Source of the DNA: Streptomyces sp. f51
GTDB lineage: Bacteria > Actinomycetota > Actinomycetes > Streptomycetales > Streptomycetaceae
Direction of reading: 5' to 3'
Assembly: GCF_037940415.1 (NCBI RefSeq)
Contig: NZ_CP149798.1
Coordinates: forward strand, 5,427,001 to 5,491,000
DNA length: 64,000 nucleotides
Part shown: positions 52,254 to 61,539 of the stretch, one piece after another
How the letters are laid out: each line of letters begins with the position of its first letter
Numbering within the stretch: the stretch's first letter is position 1
Program-made: the position numbers and the translations under genes
Notes under the pieces: generated by a model
Databases searched by the model: none
The model's input: the letters and a program-made list of their open reading frames with translations, nothing else
Told to the model about the DNA's origin: nothing

Positions 52254-52280
52254 CCTGCTGCCAGGTCTTCTGGCAGCAGG
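52254..52280. terminator. Hairpin between divergent cargo genes
   Basis: CCTGCTGCCAG and CTGGCAGCAGG form an 11-bp perfect stem with a 5-nt loop. It may end transcription from the TGT-like gene (minus strand), whose stop is at 52403, or act as an operator for the small gene at 52234. Confidence 0.5.
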
Positions 52281-52332
52281 CTATAGGGGAGAAAACCCGA
52301 CCAAGGGGAGCGGCGCCTAGAGCCTCACTCTC

Positions 52333-52380
52333 AGCTACTTGTCACTTCGCCGCAGCTTCGGGAGTGCAGGGCCGGGACTC
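52333..52380 (+). repeat. Dispersed repeat, copy B
   Basis: CAGCTACTTGTCACTTCGCC then GCAGCTTCGGGAGTGCAGGG matches copies A (50545) and C (48605, inverted). It sits just beyond the stop of the TGT-like gene. Confidence 0.65.
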
Positions 52381-52402
52381 GCGCACGGTCGGAGTGACCG
52401 AG

Positions 52403-53554
52403 CTATGAAGCAGGCAGCGTCGCCCATGCCGTCAAGGGCGGCGGCGGCTGGAAACCCCGCTTTGTTGAGAGCTCGATTCGCTGGTTCTCGAGTGGGTAGC
52501 GGTTGATGGCAGCTGCACACTTTTCCTGCCACCAAGACTTCCGCTTTGGCCCAGCTTCGTAGCTGGCCATCTCGCCGACCCACGTGCTCCAGGTGAGGAT
52601 GTTGTGGTCCTCGGCTTCGACACGTGTCTCACCATCGGTCTTGAAAAAGCGGTCGAGCCCACGCCCGTTGCAAACCTCGCAGGGGCACGTCGCCGGCTCC
52701 GCGTTTGCATAGCGGTTCGCGAGCGACTCGGCGCCCTTGAAGCACATGAGCTCAGGCATCAAAACGTTCGGGTATACCGGGCCGTTTGGTTTGCTGACCT
52801 TCGCTCGCTCACCGGGTGCCACGCTGTGCCGCACGGAGCTTGAGACGCCGATACCAGCGCAGAGGGCGCCGTGGGTCATCGCGTCGAGGGCTGCGAGGTC
52901 TGTCCGCAGTAGCATCATGTCCTCGACCTCGGAGATGACGCGGCGGAGGTTCGCTGGGATGACCTTGGCGTGCTGCAGCGGATCGAACTGGCCGACCAGT
53001 ACCAGGGCTTTGGGCTGGTTGATGCGTTGGCAAGCGGCGATGAGCTGGCCGACACGCTCATTGCCGAGCCAGGTGACGTCGACGGGCAGGGTCACGACGG
53101 TGTCAACGCGCTCAATGCTTTGCGCTACACGGATCACCGCTTTCAGCGGCTTGGAGGCACCGGGTGCGATGTAGCCCGTGGGCGTCAGAGCGGCGCTAGC
53201 CCCTGCGGCCTTCTGGAAGCCGAGCGTGTCATCGAGGGTTGCGAAGATCAGATCGTGAGGCAGGAGGAAGGGCTCGTCCTCGGTCGCCGTATAGGTTGTG
53301 TATGGGGCACTGTCGATCAGCATGGTGCCGGTGAAGCCAGCCTCGGTGCGGAGCTTGAACGCCCGGGTTTCGGCGTTGTCGCCAGTCATCACTACGCCAC
53401 CGAGGTCGTTGTCGATCGCCTCGCGCTGGCGCGGAATGAAGCGTGAGTGCTCGTGCAGCAACACCCGCCCCGCAAGGATCGGAGTGGCAGGGACGCTGGC
53501 ATCGAGTACCCGCAGAGCAGGCGGGCGCTGTCCGAAGGGTGCGGGGTTGCTCAA
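52403..53554 (-). CDS. Protein with tRNA-guanine-transglycosylase-like zinc motif
   Basis: This 383-residue protein is not firmly assigned. Near residues 295-330 it has C-P-C-E-V-C and, 22 residues after the last Cys, H-N; this matches the C-x-C-x2-C-(x~25)-H zinc site of the TGT family. TMLIDSAPY near residue 80 resembles the T-D-S-G-G-F catalytic strand of TGT. Alternating strands (VVTLPVDVTW, KALVLVGQFDP, GALCAGIGVSSSVRH) fit a TIM barrel. DpdA-type DNA-modifying homologues exist, so a DNA or RNA base-exchange role is possible. TTG at 53554 has GAGGTGAC upstream and lies 9 bp after the XRE/ImmA gene. Confidence 0.55.
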   Translation of the reverse strand: MSNPAPFGQRPPALRVLDASVPATPILAGRVLLHEHSRFIPRQREAIDNDLGGVVMTGDNAETRAFKLRTEAGFTGTMLIDSAPYTTYTATEDEPFLLPHDLIFATLDDTLGFQKAAGASAALTPTGYIAPGASKPLKAVIRVAQSIERVDTVVTLPVDVTWLGNERVGQLIAACQRINQPKALVLVGQFDPLQHAKVIPANLRRVISEVEDMMLLRTDLAALDAMTHGALCAGIGVSSSVRHSVAPGERAKVSKPNGPVYPNVLMPELMCFKGAESLANRYANAEPATCPCEVCNGRGLDRFFKTDGETRVEAEDHNILTWSTWVGEMASYEAGPKRKSWWQEKCAAAINRYPLENQRIELSTKRGFQPPPPLTAWATLPAS

Positions 53555-53563
53555 GAGGTCACC

Positions 53564-54673
53564 TCACAGGTGGGCCGGAGTCACAACGGCCCCGGACGAA
53601 GAGGAAGCGCACAAGTAGATCTCGTGGAACTCCTCGTGACCCAGTCCGGCCAGATGGGCCGCATGGGTCAGGTCGAGGTGGTGCTGTTGCTCAAGCCGGG
53701 TTACGACCTGTGCAATGTGGCGCGGAGTCTCGCGCTCAACGGTGACGGGTTCGACGGTTCGGTAGCCGAGCGCCGACATCTCGACCATGAGGTTGCGGTA
53801 TTGCCACTCGCTGACGACCCCGAGGGAGAGCGCTCGCCTGATGAGTGCTGCCATCGAGACGCCCCACCTGCTCTTGAGCTCCATGAGTCGCTGCAAGTCA
53901 ACGCCCGGCTTGAGCTCGGGGAAGATCGCATCGTGCGGCATGAGGAACTCGGCCGCAAAGCGGTCAGCCTGCTGTTCCTGGAGGCGCCCATCCCCGGGTT
54001 CGGTGTGCATCACGACATGCCCAAGCTCGTGCGCCAGGCTGAAGCGAAAACGGTCACCGGGCGCGGTCGAGTTGAGCAGGAAAAGTGGCGGGCTACCGAC
54101 CGGCCACTGGCTAACTGCGTCCAGATCCGCCGTCGCCAAGTCCCGGACGACCACCGAGGCGCCGGCGCCCTCTATCACCGACACCAGGTCATCGATGGGC
54201 CCGCGGCTGGTACCCCACTCTTCACGCAGCGTGGCAGCCGCGTCCTCGGGGGTGTCCAGGTCGTCAACGTCGATATGTCGGAACCCGTGGTTGCCGAGGT
54301 CCGTGAGCGGCGCCGTGAGGGACTCGACCTGCAGGCGGGTCAACGACAGTGTCGCGTGGACGCGGCGGAGGCTTGTGGCCCCCATCGAGGCACGCTTCCG
54401 GTGGTGGACCAGGCCAACGCCTACGCCGTGAGTGTCAGTGGTGCGGCATAGCATTTCAGGTGTATATCCGAGAGCTTCCGCGTACAGGACGAGGCGATCA
54501 TCCTTCACCTGCAGGCGGCCAGCCTCGGCTCGGCTCACGTAGCCCTGGGAGACCCGGTTGACGCCTTCAAGTCGCGACATCGCGACTGCGAGGTCTGCTT
54601 GCGTCATCCCTCGGGATTCGCGAGCCAGCGCAAGCATGGCGGGTACGGCTACCAGGTCCTCGTGGGCTTTCAT
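53564..54673 (-). CDS. XRE-family regulator with ImmA/IrrE metallopeptidase domain
   Basis: This 369-residue protein has an N-terminal HTH_XRE domain (LALARESRGMTQADLAVAMS, VSQGYVSRAEAGRL) and a C-terminal zinc protease domain (FSLAHELGHVVMH with HExxH, then QADRFAAEFLMP with the third ligand). Such proteins cleave repressors or themselves and switch on conflict or phage genes under stress. ATG at 54673 is preceded by a GGGGGG tract. It is the first gene of a two-gene operon with the TGT-like gene and is divergent from the helicase gene. Confidence 0.85.
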   Translation of the reverse strand: MKAHEDLVAVPAMLALARESRGMTQADLAVAMSRLEGVNRVSQGYVSRAEAGRLQVKDDRLVLYAEALGYTPEMLCRTTDTHGVGVGLVHHRKRASMGATSLRRVHATLSLTRLQVESLTAPLTDLGNHGFRHIDVDDLDTPEDAAATLREEWGTSRGPIDDLVSVIEGAGASVVVRDLATADLDAVSQWPVGSPPLFLLNSTAPGDRFRFSLAHELGHVVMHTEPGDGRLQEQQADRFAAEFLMPHDAIFPELKPGVDLQRLMELKSRWGVSMAALIRRALSLGVVSEWQYRNLMVEMSALGYRTVEPVTVERETPRHIAQVVTRLEQQHHLDLTHAAHLAGLGHEEFHEIYLCASSSSGAVVTPAHL

Positions 54674-55021
54674 CGGCCACCCCCCATCCTCAGGTTGTCC
54701 GCCCAGTATACACACGATCATTCCTCGTCCTAACGCCCTAAAATATTCCGAAGTCGATGCGGCATGCGGGCGCCTGACGCAGCAGCAGCGTGACGGTGGC
54801 TTGTCTCAAGGTGGAGGAGGTCCTGTTGTCGACCAGTCGACAGGTCCAGTGCACCCACCGAGATGGTGGCTGCTCCCGCTGGCGTCTTGTGGGCCTGGGG
54901 TGCCCAGGCGGGTGGGAGATCTACGAGTCCCTCATGCGGTAGCCATGCGAACTGCTATGAATGGGCCGCGGTTCAGCGGGAGTCTGATCTCCCGACAAGA
55001 GTCATGGGGCGGAGGGGCGGC
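54674..55021 (+). promoter_or_regulatory. Divergent promoter region between the XRE/ImmA gene and the helicase gene
   Basis: This 348-bp gap contains no supported gene. An AT-rich core (54700-54750) with TATACAC and TAAAATATTCC probably holds both promoters, and the XRE protein could bind here. The ribosome site GGAGGGG for the helicase ends this stretch. Confidence 0.4.
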
Positions 55022-57637
55022 GTGGCATTCAAGCGAGGGCAGACGGACTCGGTTGGAGCTCCGAGCGATCCGGAGCAGTTGTACCGGCTGCTGGCGCGCG
55101 GGAACCGTGGGCCAGCGTCTGTCTGGGGGCACCAGTCGAAGGTCATGGAGCACTGGCACAAGGAGTTCCGCGACAAGAGTGACGTGGCGCTTGAACTACC
55201 GACCGGTGCGGGCAAGACCCTTGTCGGCGGTCTTATTGCCGAGTATCTGCGACGGGCGGAAGGGCGGCGAGTCGCTTACCTGTGTCCCACGCGGCAGCTG
55301 GCTGTACAGACGGCGCGGAAGCTGGACGACTACGGTATCCCGCCGTCGCTTCTCATCGGCCAGTCGAAGGACTGGGACCAAGTCGACCGTACGCGCTTTG
55401 AGGCCGGGGGCTCGATCGCCGTTAGCACCTACAGCCACGTCTTCAACGCGCGGCCGAGGATTGATGTCGCCGACGTCCTGATCCTTGACGACGCCCATGC
55501 GGCCGAGGGTTACGTTGCCAAGCCATGGAGCCTGCGGATCCGCCGACGCTTCCACGAGAGTGCATACAAGGATGTGCTTGCAGCTCTGAGCCCCGCCCTG
55601 GACCCTCTCCTGCTACCGCACCTGCGGTCCGAGAATCCCGGGGACCAGTATCGAACGGGGATCTACCTGGCCTCCCCCGCGGCTGTTGCTGCCCGGGCTA
55701 ACCACGTCGAATCGGTCATCCGGGATGCTGTTGCTCACCGCAAGGTCAGCGACGACGCCTCGTACGCCTGGAAGTTTCTAGAGACCCACGTGGCCGACTG
55801 CATGGCGTACGTGTCGTACCGCGAGATCCTCATTCGCCCACTCATCGTCCCTACGTTCCAACACGAGGCATTCAACGGTCCGAAGCAGCGCATTTTCATG
55901 AGCGCCACTTTGGGGGCCGGCGGAGAGCTCGAGCGCGCATTCGGGCGGCCTAGGATCCATCGCATTCCTGTGCCCGCAGGGTGGGACAAGGAAGGCACCG
56001 GGCGGAGGTTCTTCGTCTTCCCAGAGATCGCCCGGGACCTGGCATCGGATCCGGAGGCACTCACGCTGTTCGTTCGGCGAGTCATCGAGCAGGCGGGACG
56101 CGCAGTTGTGCTGACCCCCGAGACCCGAGTGGCCGATAGGTTCCGCGAGCACTACCTGCCGGAGAACTACCGCACCTTCACCGCAAAGCAGGTCGAGGAC
56201 GACCTCGCTGCCTTCACGTCACAACCTGCAGCCGCGCTGGTTCTGACAAACCGCTACGACGGAGTAGACCTCCCGGACGAGGACTGCCGACTGGTGGTGT
56301 TCAACGGCCTACCGGCCAAGGGGGACCTTCAGGAGCGCTTCCTCCATGAATCCGTCGGCGCCGATGAAGTGCTTCGCGAACGCATTCGTGCGCGTATCCA
56401 ACAGGGTGCTGGCCGGGCCACACGCAACCTCCGCGATCACGCTGCAGTTCTCGTTCTCGGCAGCAGCCTGACGTCCTATCTGGCCCGCCGGGACATCCAG
56501 GCGTCGATGCATCCCGAAATCCACGCTGAGCTGGAAGTCGGAGTCGATGCATCACTCGGCCAGTCCTCGGACGACGTGTGGGGCAACCTGGCGATCTTCA
56601 ACAACCAGGGCCCTGACTGGCAGGGGGTCGAAGAGGACATCGTCCGAAATCGAGAAACTTATGACCGGCAGGACGGGCCTGGTGCCGCAGCGCTCCAGAA
56701 AGCCGTCCGTAGTGAGGTCGCGGCTGCCAACGCTCTCTGGTCCAGAGACCACCAGTTCGCACTCGCTTCTATCAAGAGCGTGACCGACCAACTGCGCAAC
56801 GCTCAAACGCCGAAGCGGTACAGCTCGCTGTGGAGCTACCTTGGTTTCTGCGTGGCACACCGTCTGGCTGAGGCAACCGGAGAGACGCAGTTCCAGGCAA
56901 CCGCAGCCAGCTATTTCAGAGAAGCGCGGCGGAACAGCCTCGGCACAACATGGTTTGATCGTGTCGCCCCAGTTGTCACCCCTCTCGCAGCCGGGGTGGA
57001 AGAACTTGATCCGACGGACGAAGCAGCCATGAGCACTATCTTGGCTGCGAAGGACCTGTGGCGTCCTGAAGCCTTCCAAGCGGCGCTTTCGACCAGGGCG
57101 GGACTCCAGCAGACGGATCCCGACCCGTACGAGGACGGCTTGGTCCACCTCGGGCGCCTTGCCGGCGCCAGTAAGAGCTATGGAGATCCTCGCGACGGCA
57201 GCGCCGCCAAGCCGGATGCCGTGTGGGTCTTTGACAGTGCCCGGTGGGTTATCTGGGAAGCGAAGAACCAAGCAACGGAATCCGGTGAGATCGGTGCTGA
57301 CCAGGCGCGGCAGGCTGGCGGCCACCGGCGAACCACGGAGAAGGTGGAAGGCGTTGTGGCACCAGGAGATTCCATCTGTGTCCTGACCTCCCCCAAGAAG
57401 AAGGTGAACGATGGCGCGTACAACGTTGCCGAAGAGAACCTCTACTGGGTACGGCCGCCTCGAGTTCTTGCACTGTTCGACACGCTCGCGCGTGCCTGGC
57501 AAGACGCGCGGGCCCGTGGCCCAGAAACGATGAGCACCACTGAACTAGCGGCGGTGTTCCGGGAGCACCAGGCGCTGCCCTCTCAGTGGCTCCCCACCAT
57601 CCGACAGCATCCCCTCTGGCGTACTCCAGAAGAGTAG
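55022..57637 (+). CDS. SF2 helicase with C-terminal PD-(D/E)XK nuclease-like motif
   Basis: This 871-residue protein has SF2 helicase motifs: ELPTGAGKTLVGG (Walker A, about residues 58-70), ILDDAHAAEGY (DDAH instead of DEAD), MSATLGAGGE (motif III), TNRYDGVDLPDEDCRLVVFNGLP and QGAGRATR (motif VI). This set is closest to XPD/DinG-like helicases. Near residues 725-750, AKPDAVWVFDSARWVIWEAKNQ has a D and an ExK, as in restriction-type nucleases. GTG at 55022 has GGAGGGG five bases upstream. The combination suggests a DNA-degrading defence protein. Confidence 0.8.
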   Translation: MAFKRGQTDSVGAPSDPEQLYRLLARGNRGPASVWGHQSKVMEHWHKEFRDKSDVALELPTGAGKTLVGGLIAEYLRRAEGRRVAYLCPTRQLAVQTARKLDDYGIPPSLLIGQSKDWDQVDRTRFEAGGSIAVSTYSHVFNARPRIDVADVLILDDAHAAEGYVAKPWSLRIRRRFHESAYKDVLAALSPALDPLLLPHLRSENPGDQYRTGIYLASPAAVAARANHVESVIRDAVAHRKVSDDASYAWKFLETHVADCMAYVSYREILIRPLIVPTFQHEAFNGPKQRIFMSATLGAGGELERAFGRPRIHRIPVPAGWDKEGTGRRFFVFPEIARDLASDPEALTLFVRRVIEQAGRAVVLTPETRVADRFREHYLPENYRTFTAKQVEDDLAAFTSQPAAALVLTNRYDGVDLPDEDCRLVVFNGLPAKGDLQERFLHESVGADEVLRERIRARIQQGAGRATRNLRDHAAVLVLGSSLTSYLARRDIQASMHPEIHAELEVGVDASLGQSSDDVWGNLAIFNNQGPDWQGVEEDIVRNRETYDRQDGPGAAALQKAVRSEVAAANALWSRDHQFALASIKSVTDQLRNAQTPKRYSSLWSYLGFCVAHRLAEATGETQFQATAASYFREARRNSLGTTWFDRVAPVVTPLAAGVEELDPTDEAAMSTILAAKDLWRPEAFQAALSTRAGLQQTDPDPYEDGLVHLGRLAGASKSYGDPRDGSAAKPDAVWVFDSARWVIWEAKNQATESGEIGADQARQAGGHRRTTEKVEGVVAPGDSICVLTSPKKKVNDGAYNVAEENLYWVRPPRVLALFDTLARAWQDARARGPETMSTTELAAVFREHQALPSQWLPTIRQHPLWRTPEE

Positions 57638-57711
57638 GTACAGAGCGTTCTGCGAGTCGGTCGTTGTCCAGTGCCGCATCAGGCAGCCGGAGAGCTAGCC
57701 CCACGTGGCTG

Positions 57712-60700
57712 CTACGGCGCGGCACGGGGTGGACCTGTCATGTCAGGACCCAACGCACCTTCTAGCCAGCGACGGACCTGTCGCGCTTCATCGTTGCGCC
57801 CGAGCGTCTCAAGTAGATTCGCCTGCAGACTCAGGATCGTATGTAGCTGCGGAAAAACGGAGGGCATCGTGGCAACGTGGCTGCGGTAGAGATTCACAGC
57901 TTCCCCAGTCGCATGCAGCGCTTCCACCTTATCGGGCCCGGTCGAGAGAAGCATGGCCAAGATAGATAGCGAGTGTGCGAGGCCGGGTTCGTGGGCGGCC
58001 GGATTGTCGGCCGCCAGCCGACGGTAGAGCTCCACGGCCTCCTTGACCTTGGGGAGTGCTTCGGTGGGCCGCCCAGTCTCTGCCAGTTGTGCGCCCAAGT
58101 TGGCCAACGAGCGCGCGAGGTCGGGTTCATGGTGGGTCGGGCTGTGGGCCGCCAGTCGACGGTAGAGCGCCACCGCTATCTCAGTTGTGAGGTAGGCCTC
58201 GGTGGGACGCCCTGCCTCCAACAGCCGGGCGCCGAGATTGGACAACGATGCGGCGAGGCCGGGTTCGTGGGCGGCTGGGTTGTCGGCCGCTAGCTGGCGC
58301 CAGATTCCTACGGCTTCCTCAGTTGTGGGGAGGGCCTCGTCCAAGCGCCCCGCCTCCGCTAGCCGGGCGCCGAGATTGGACAACGACGCGGCGAGGCCGG
58401 GTTCGTGAGCAGCAGAGTTGCCTGCCGCCAAGCGGCGTGAGATTTCGACCGCTTCTTGTTCGGCGGTGAGGGCCTCAGCATGTCGCCCGGCTTCCGACAG
58501 TCGGTTTCCGAGGTTGGACAACGAGATGGCCAGTTTTGGTTCGTTGGCGGCTGGGTCGTCGGCCGCTAGCTGGCGCCAGATTCCTACGGCTTCCTCAGTT
58601 GTGGGGAGGGCCTCGTCCAAGCGCCCCGCCTCCGCTAATCCGTTGCCGAGGTTGACCAACGAGTGTGCAAGGCCGGGTTCATGGCGGGTCGGGCTGTGGG
58701 CCGTCAGCTGGCGGTAGAGCGCCACCGCTATCTCAGTTGTGAGGTAGGCCTCGGTGGGACGCCCTGCCTCCAACAGTCGGACGCCGAAATCGGACAACGA
58801 TGCGGCGAGGCCGGGTTCGTGGGCGGCTGGGTTGTCGGCCGCTAGCCGGCGCCAGATTCCTACGGCTTCCTCAGTTGTGGGGAGGGCCTCGTCCAAGCGC
58901 CCCGCCTCCGCCAATCCGTTGCCGAGGTTGACCAACGAGCTTGCAAGCTGAGGTTCGTGGCCGACCGCGTCTTCGGCCGCAAGCCGGCGGTAAAGCCGCA
59001 CGGCTTCCTCAACAGCGTTGAGGGCCTCACGTATGCGCCCCGCCTCCGTCAGCCGCAGGCCAAGGTTGAACAGTGATGCGGCGAGGCCGGGTTCGTGGGC
59101 GGCCGGGTTGCCAGCCGCCAGCCGACGGTGGAGTTCCACTGCTTCCTCGACTGTGGCGAGAGCCTGATCGTGGCGCCCCGCGTCCGCCAGGATCTGGCTG
59201 AGGTTGACCAACGAGCGTGCGAGGTCGGGTTCGTGGGTAGCCGGGTTATCGGCCGCCAGCCGACGGTAGAGCTCAGCCGCCTTCGTAGTTGTGGTGAGAG
59301 CTTGGTCGCGGTGTCCCGCCTCGCACAGCCAGATGCCGAAGTTCGACAAGGAGCGTGCAAGCTCGGGTTCGTGATCAAGCAAGTTGTTCTGCAGGAGTTG
59401 CTGGTTGGTACGTGCGAGGGTGCCGGTGAGCCGTAGGGCGAGGGGGGTGATGAGGCGAGATGGATAGGGGAGTGCAGCTGTGGCGGTCTGGAGGGCTTCG
59501 TACGCAAGGGGTGTGGTGTCCAGGACTGTGTCCACGATGTGCAGGACGCGAGCGCTGTCGGTGGTCCGTTCAGCGTTGTAGTGGGCGATAACGGCGCGGG
59601 TCAGTACGGTGACAGCCTGGGCTTGTTGGTTGGGGCTGCTCGCGGCAAGGAGGGAGGGCAGCGCGATGCTGTGTTCCTCGACGGCCTGGGAGGCGTGGTA
59701 CTCGGCGACGCGGTCAGGTTGCAGTGGTCCCCAGTAGAGGTCTGGGCCGCCTGGGTACAGGGACGCGAGCCAGGCGGCGGCGCATGCCTGCTGATGGTCT
59801 GCCAGGCCTGGCAGAGCGGTGATGACCCCCATGGCCTCGTCTCGGGTGTTGGCCCCGCACAGGACCGCTGTTGCGACGGCGCCTCTCAGGGTGGGTGCGG
59901 GCAGGTCGAGTTTGTAGGCGGGGGTTCTCGCGCTGGCTTCCCAGAAGCGTTCTTCGTGTTGGAGCAGGGTGCGCTCCGGAGGGGCCCCGGGGGGTGCGTC
60001 GGCGGGGCGGGGGCCATGCTGGAGGAGCGTGACTAGAGCGGTCATCTGCAGAGTGAGGACGTTGTCGTAGCGCGGGTGGTCCAGGTCGTTGGGGGGCCGG
60101 AGCACGGTGGCGAGAGATTGCCAGTCGTGGTCGGGCAGGGTGGGTACCTTGGGCAACAGGCGGGCGAGATCGCCGACGGCCCGCTGAAAGGCGTTGTGCC
60201 GGTCCTGAGCAATCTTGCTCGTGGGCACGAGCGGACCGAGCGGAACGACCTGGGCTTCCTCAAATAGGTCCCGCACGCTGGGGACGGCCTGGAAGGATCC
60301 GGTGCGCCATTCGCCGTCGGAGCGGGCGAGCAACAGCAGTCGCACCCGGTTCCGGCAGCGGTGCAGGTGGGTGATGAGGCGGCGCAGCAGGCGGGGGCGA
60401 GTTTCGGCGTAGTCGATGACCAGGAGCAGGGACAGGGACGTGGCCAGGGTGGTGAAGTCCGGTGGGGTGCCGTCGAGTGGAGGGTCGTCAGTGAGGTCGG
60501 AGCGCAGGTGTCCAGTGGCCCAGCCCTCCCGGCCGAGGGTGTCGACAAGGCGGCGGGCGAGGCGGGTCTTGCCCTGCCCGCCGGGTCCGGTCATGACCCG
60601 GATCGCGAAGGCGTCCGGCTTGTTCTCGCACCAGTCGCGCAGGTCGGAGAGTTCGGCGTCACGGCCCTGGAAGGCGACGGCCTCGGCGTCCGCGCGCAGC

Positions 60701-61485
60701 AGCGCGGCCGGGGAGCGGAAGGTGCGGTCGACGGCGGCGGAGGTGAGCAGTGCAGCAGGTTCGATGGGTTCGAGGATTGGTTCCCAGCCGGTGTGCTGAG
60801 TGATGAGGTTGCGAAACTCTGGGTCGGCGAGGAGATGAGCTGTGGCGGAGGCGGTCAGGCGGGTGCCACCTTCGGCCTGGCGGTCGCGGCGTACGACGCC
60901 GCACAGCATGTCCCCGCCGAAGCCGTCGTTGGTGAGGACGGCGGCTCCGGAGATTCCCGACCAGCGGCTCCCTGGCATGCCCGCAGGCAGTCCGGCGGGG
61001 AGGGTGGGGTCGGTGCTGGAGATCTCGTAGCGGCCGGCGAGGGATCCGGTACCTGGGGTAATGCGGCCGGTGAGTTGTTCGTCCAGGCGCCGGCCGTCGT
61101 CGAGGTCTTTCTGCATGCGGGGAAAACCGGTGAGGGCGACCGGGTGCGGTTGGGTGCCGATGAGGAGGCCGTACCGCTGCGGCGGCTGGGTAAGCCGATC
61201 GCTGAGGGACTCCGGCGCCTGCCAGTCGTGGCCGTCGCAGATTTCGATCAGCGCGGCGTCCACCATCTCGTCCAAGCGCCGCCAGCGTACGGCGGCGGGA
61301 AACTCCTGCCCGCTAGCACCGGGGCGGCTCACCCTCAGCGCGTCGGGGTCGGCGTGGTTCATGCCGTCCACAACGTGGGAGGCAGTCAGCACCAGCCGCG
61401 GCGCAATCAGATAGCCCGAGCCGAAGCCCTGCTTGTCTCCGCCTGATTTGCGTATCCGGATCTGTACCCGGCGGTCGAACTCCAC
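57712..61485 (-). CDS. Trypsin-like protease-NTPase-TPR protein (STAND-like conflict protein)
   Basis: This 1,257-residue protein has an N-terminal trypsin fold with the triad His37 (LTASHVVDG), Asp76 (MVDAALIEI) and Ser179 (SGISGAAV). A P-loop NTPase follows (GPGGQGKTRLARRL at about 300-313, LLLVIDYAETRPRLLR near 355). From about residue 695 there are ten TPR-like units of 46 residues with EAGR-x2-EAL and LAADNPAAHEPGLA-type consensus. TPR DNA repeats are nearly identical in places. The plan fits STAND-type immune sensors in which TPRs detect a trigger and the protease is the effector. It is co-directional with the trypco2-like gene 54 bp upstream. Confidence 0.8.
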   Translation of the reverse strand: MEFDRRVQIRIRKSGGDKQGFGSGYLIAPRLVLTASHVVDGMNHADPDALRVSRPGASGQEFPAAVRWRRLDEMVDAALIEICDGHDWQAPESLSDRLTQPPQRYGLLIGTQPHPVALTGFPRMQKDLDDGRRLDEQLTGRITPGTGSLAGRYEISSTDPTLPAGLPAGMPGSRWSGISGAAVLTNDGFGGDMLCGVVRRDRQAEGGTRLTASATAHLLADPEFRNLITQHTGWEPILEPIEPAALLTSAAVDRTFRSPAALLRADAEAVAFQGRDAELSDLRDWCENKPDAFAIRVMTGPGGQGKTRLARRLVDTLGREGWATGHLRSDLTDDPPLDGTPPDFTTLATSLSLLLVIDYAETRPRLLRRLITHLHRCRNRVRLLLLARSDGEWRTGSFQAVPSVRDLFEEAQVVPLGPLVPTSKIAQDRHNAFQRAVGDLARLLPKVPTLPDHDWQSLATVLRPPNDLDHPRYDNVLTLQMTALVTLLQHGPRPADAPPGAPPERTLLQHEERFWEASARTPAYKLDLPAPTLRGAVATAVLCGANTRDEAMGVITALPGLADHQQACAAAWLASLYPGGPDLYWGPLQPDRVAEYHASQAVEEHSIALPSLLAASSPNQQAQAVTVLTRAVIAHYNAERTTDSARVLHIVDTVLDTTPLAYEALQTATAALPYPSRLITPLALRLTGTLARTNQQLLQNNLLDHEPELARSLSNFGIWLCEAGHRDQALTTTTKAAELYRRLAADNPATHEPDLARSLVNLSQILADAGRHDQALATVEEAVELHRRLAAGNPAAHEPGLAASLFNLGLRLTEAGRIREALNAVEEAVRLYRRLAAEDAVGHEPQLASSLVNLGNGLAEAGRLDEALPTTEEAVGIWRRLAADNPAAHEPGLAASLSDFGVRLLEAGRPTEAYLTTEIAVALYRQLTAHSPTRHEPGLAHSLVNLGNGLAEAGRLDEALPTTEEAVGIWRQLAADDPAANEPKLAISLSNLGNRLSEAGRHAEALTAEQEAVEISRRLAAGNSAAHEPGLAASLSNLGARLAEAGRLDEALPTTEEAVGIWRQLAADNPAAHEPGLAASLSNLGARLLEAGRPTEAYLTTEIAVALYRRLAAHSPTHHEPDLARSLANLGAQLAETGRPTEALPKVKEAVELYRRLAADNPAAHEPGLAHSLSILAMLLSTGPDKVEALHATGEAVNLYRSHVATMPSVFPQLHTILSLQANLLETLGRNDEARQVRRWLEGALGPDMTGPPRAAP
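57990..59340 (-). repeat. 138-bp tandem repeats within the TPR region
   Basis: The TPR part consists of ten units of 138 bp. A four-unit block repeats as a whole: sequence around 58141-58400 recurs at 58693-58950, 552 bp apart, with few differences. Near-identity at DNA level points to recent duplication or gene conversion. Confidence 0.8.
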
Positions 61486-61539
61486 GACGGTCCCCCGGTT
61501 TTCGCTTCCTGCCGTGCGTTGTGCTGGTCGTGGACTGAG

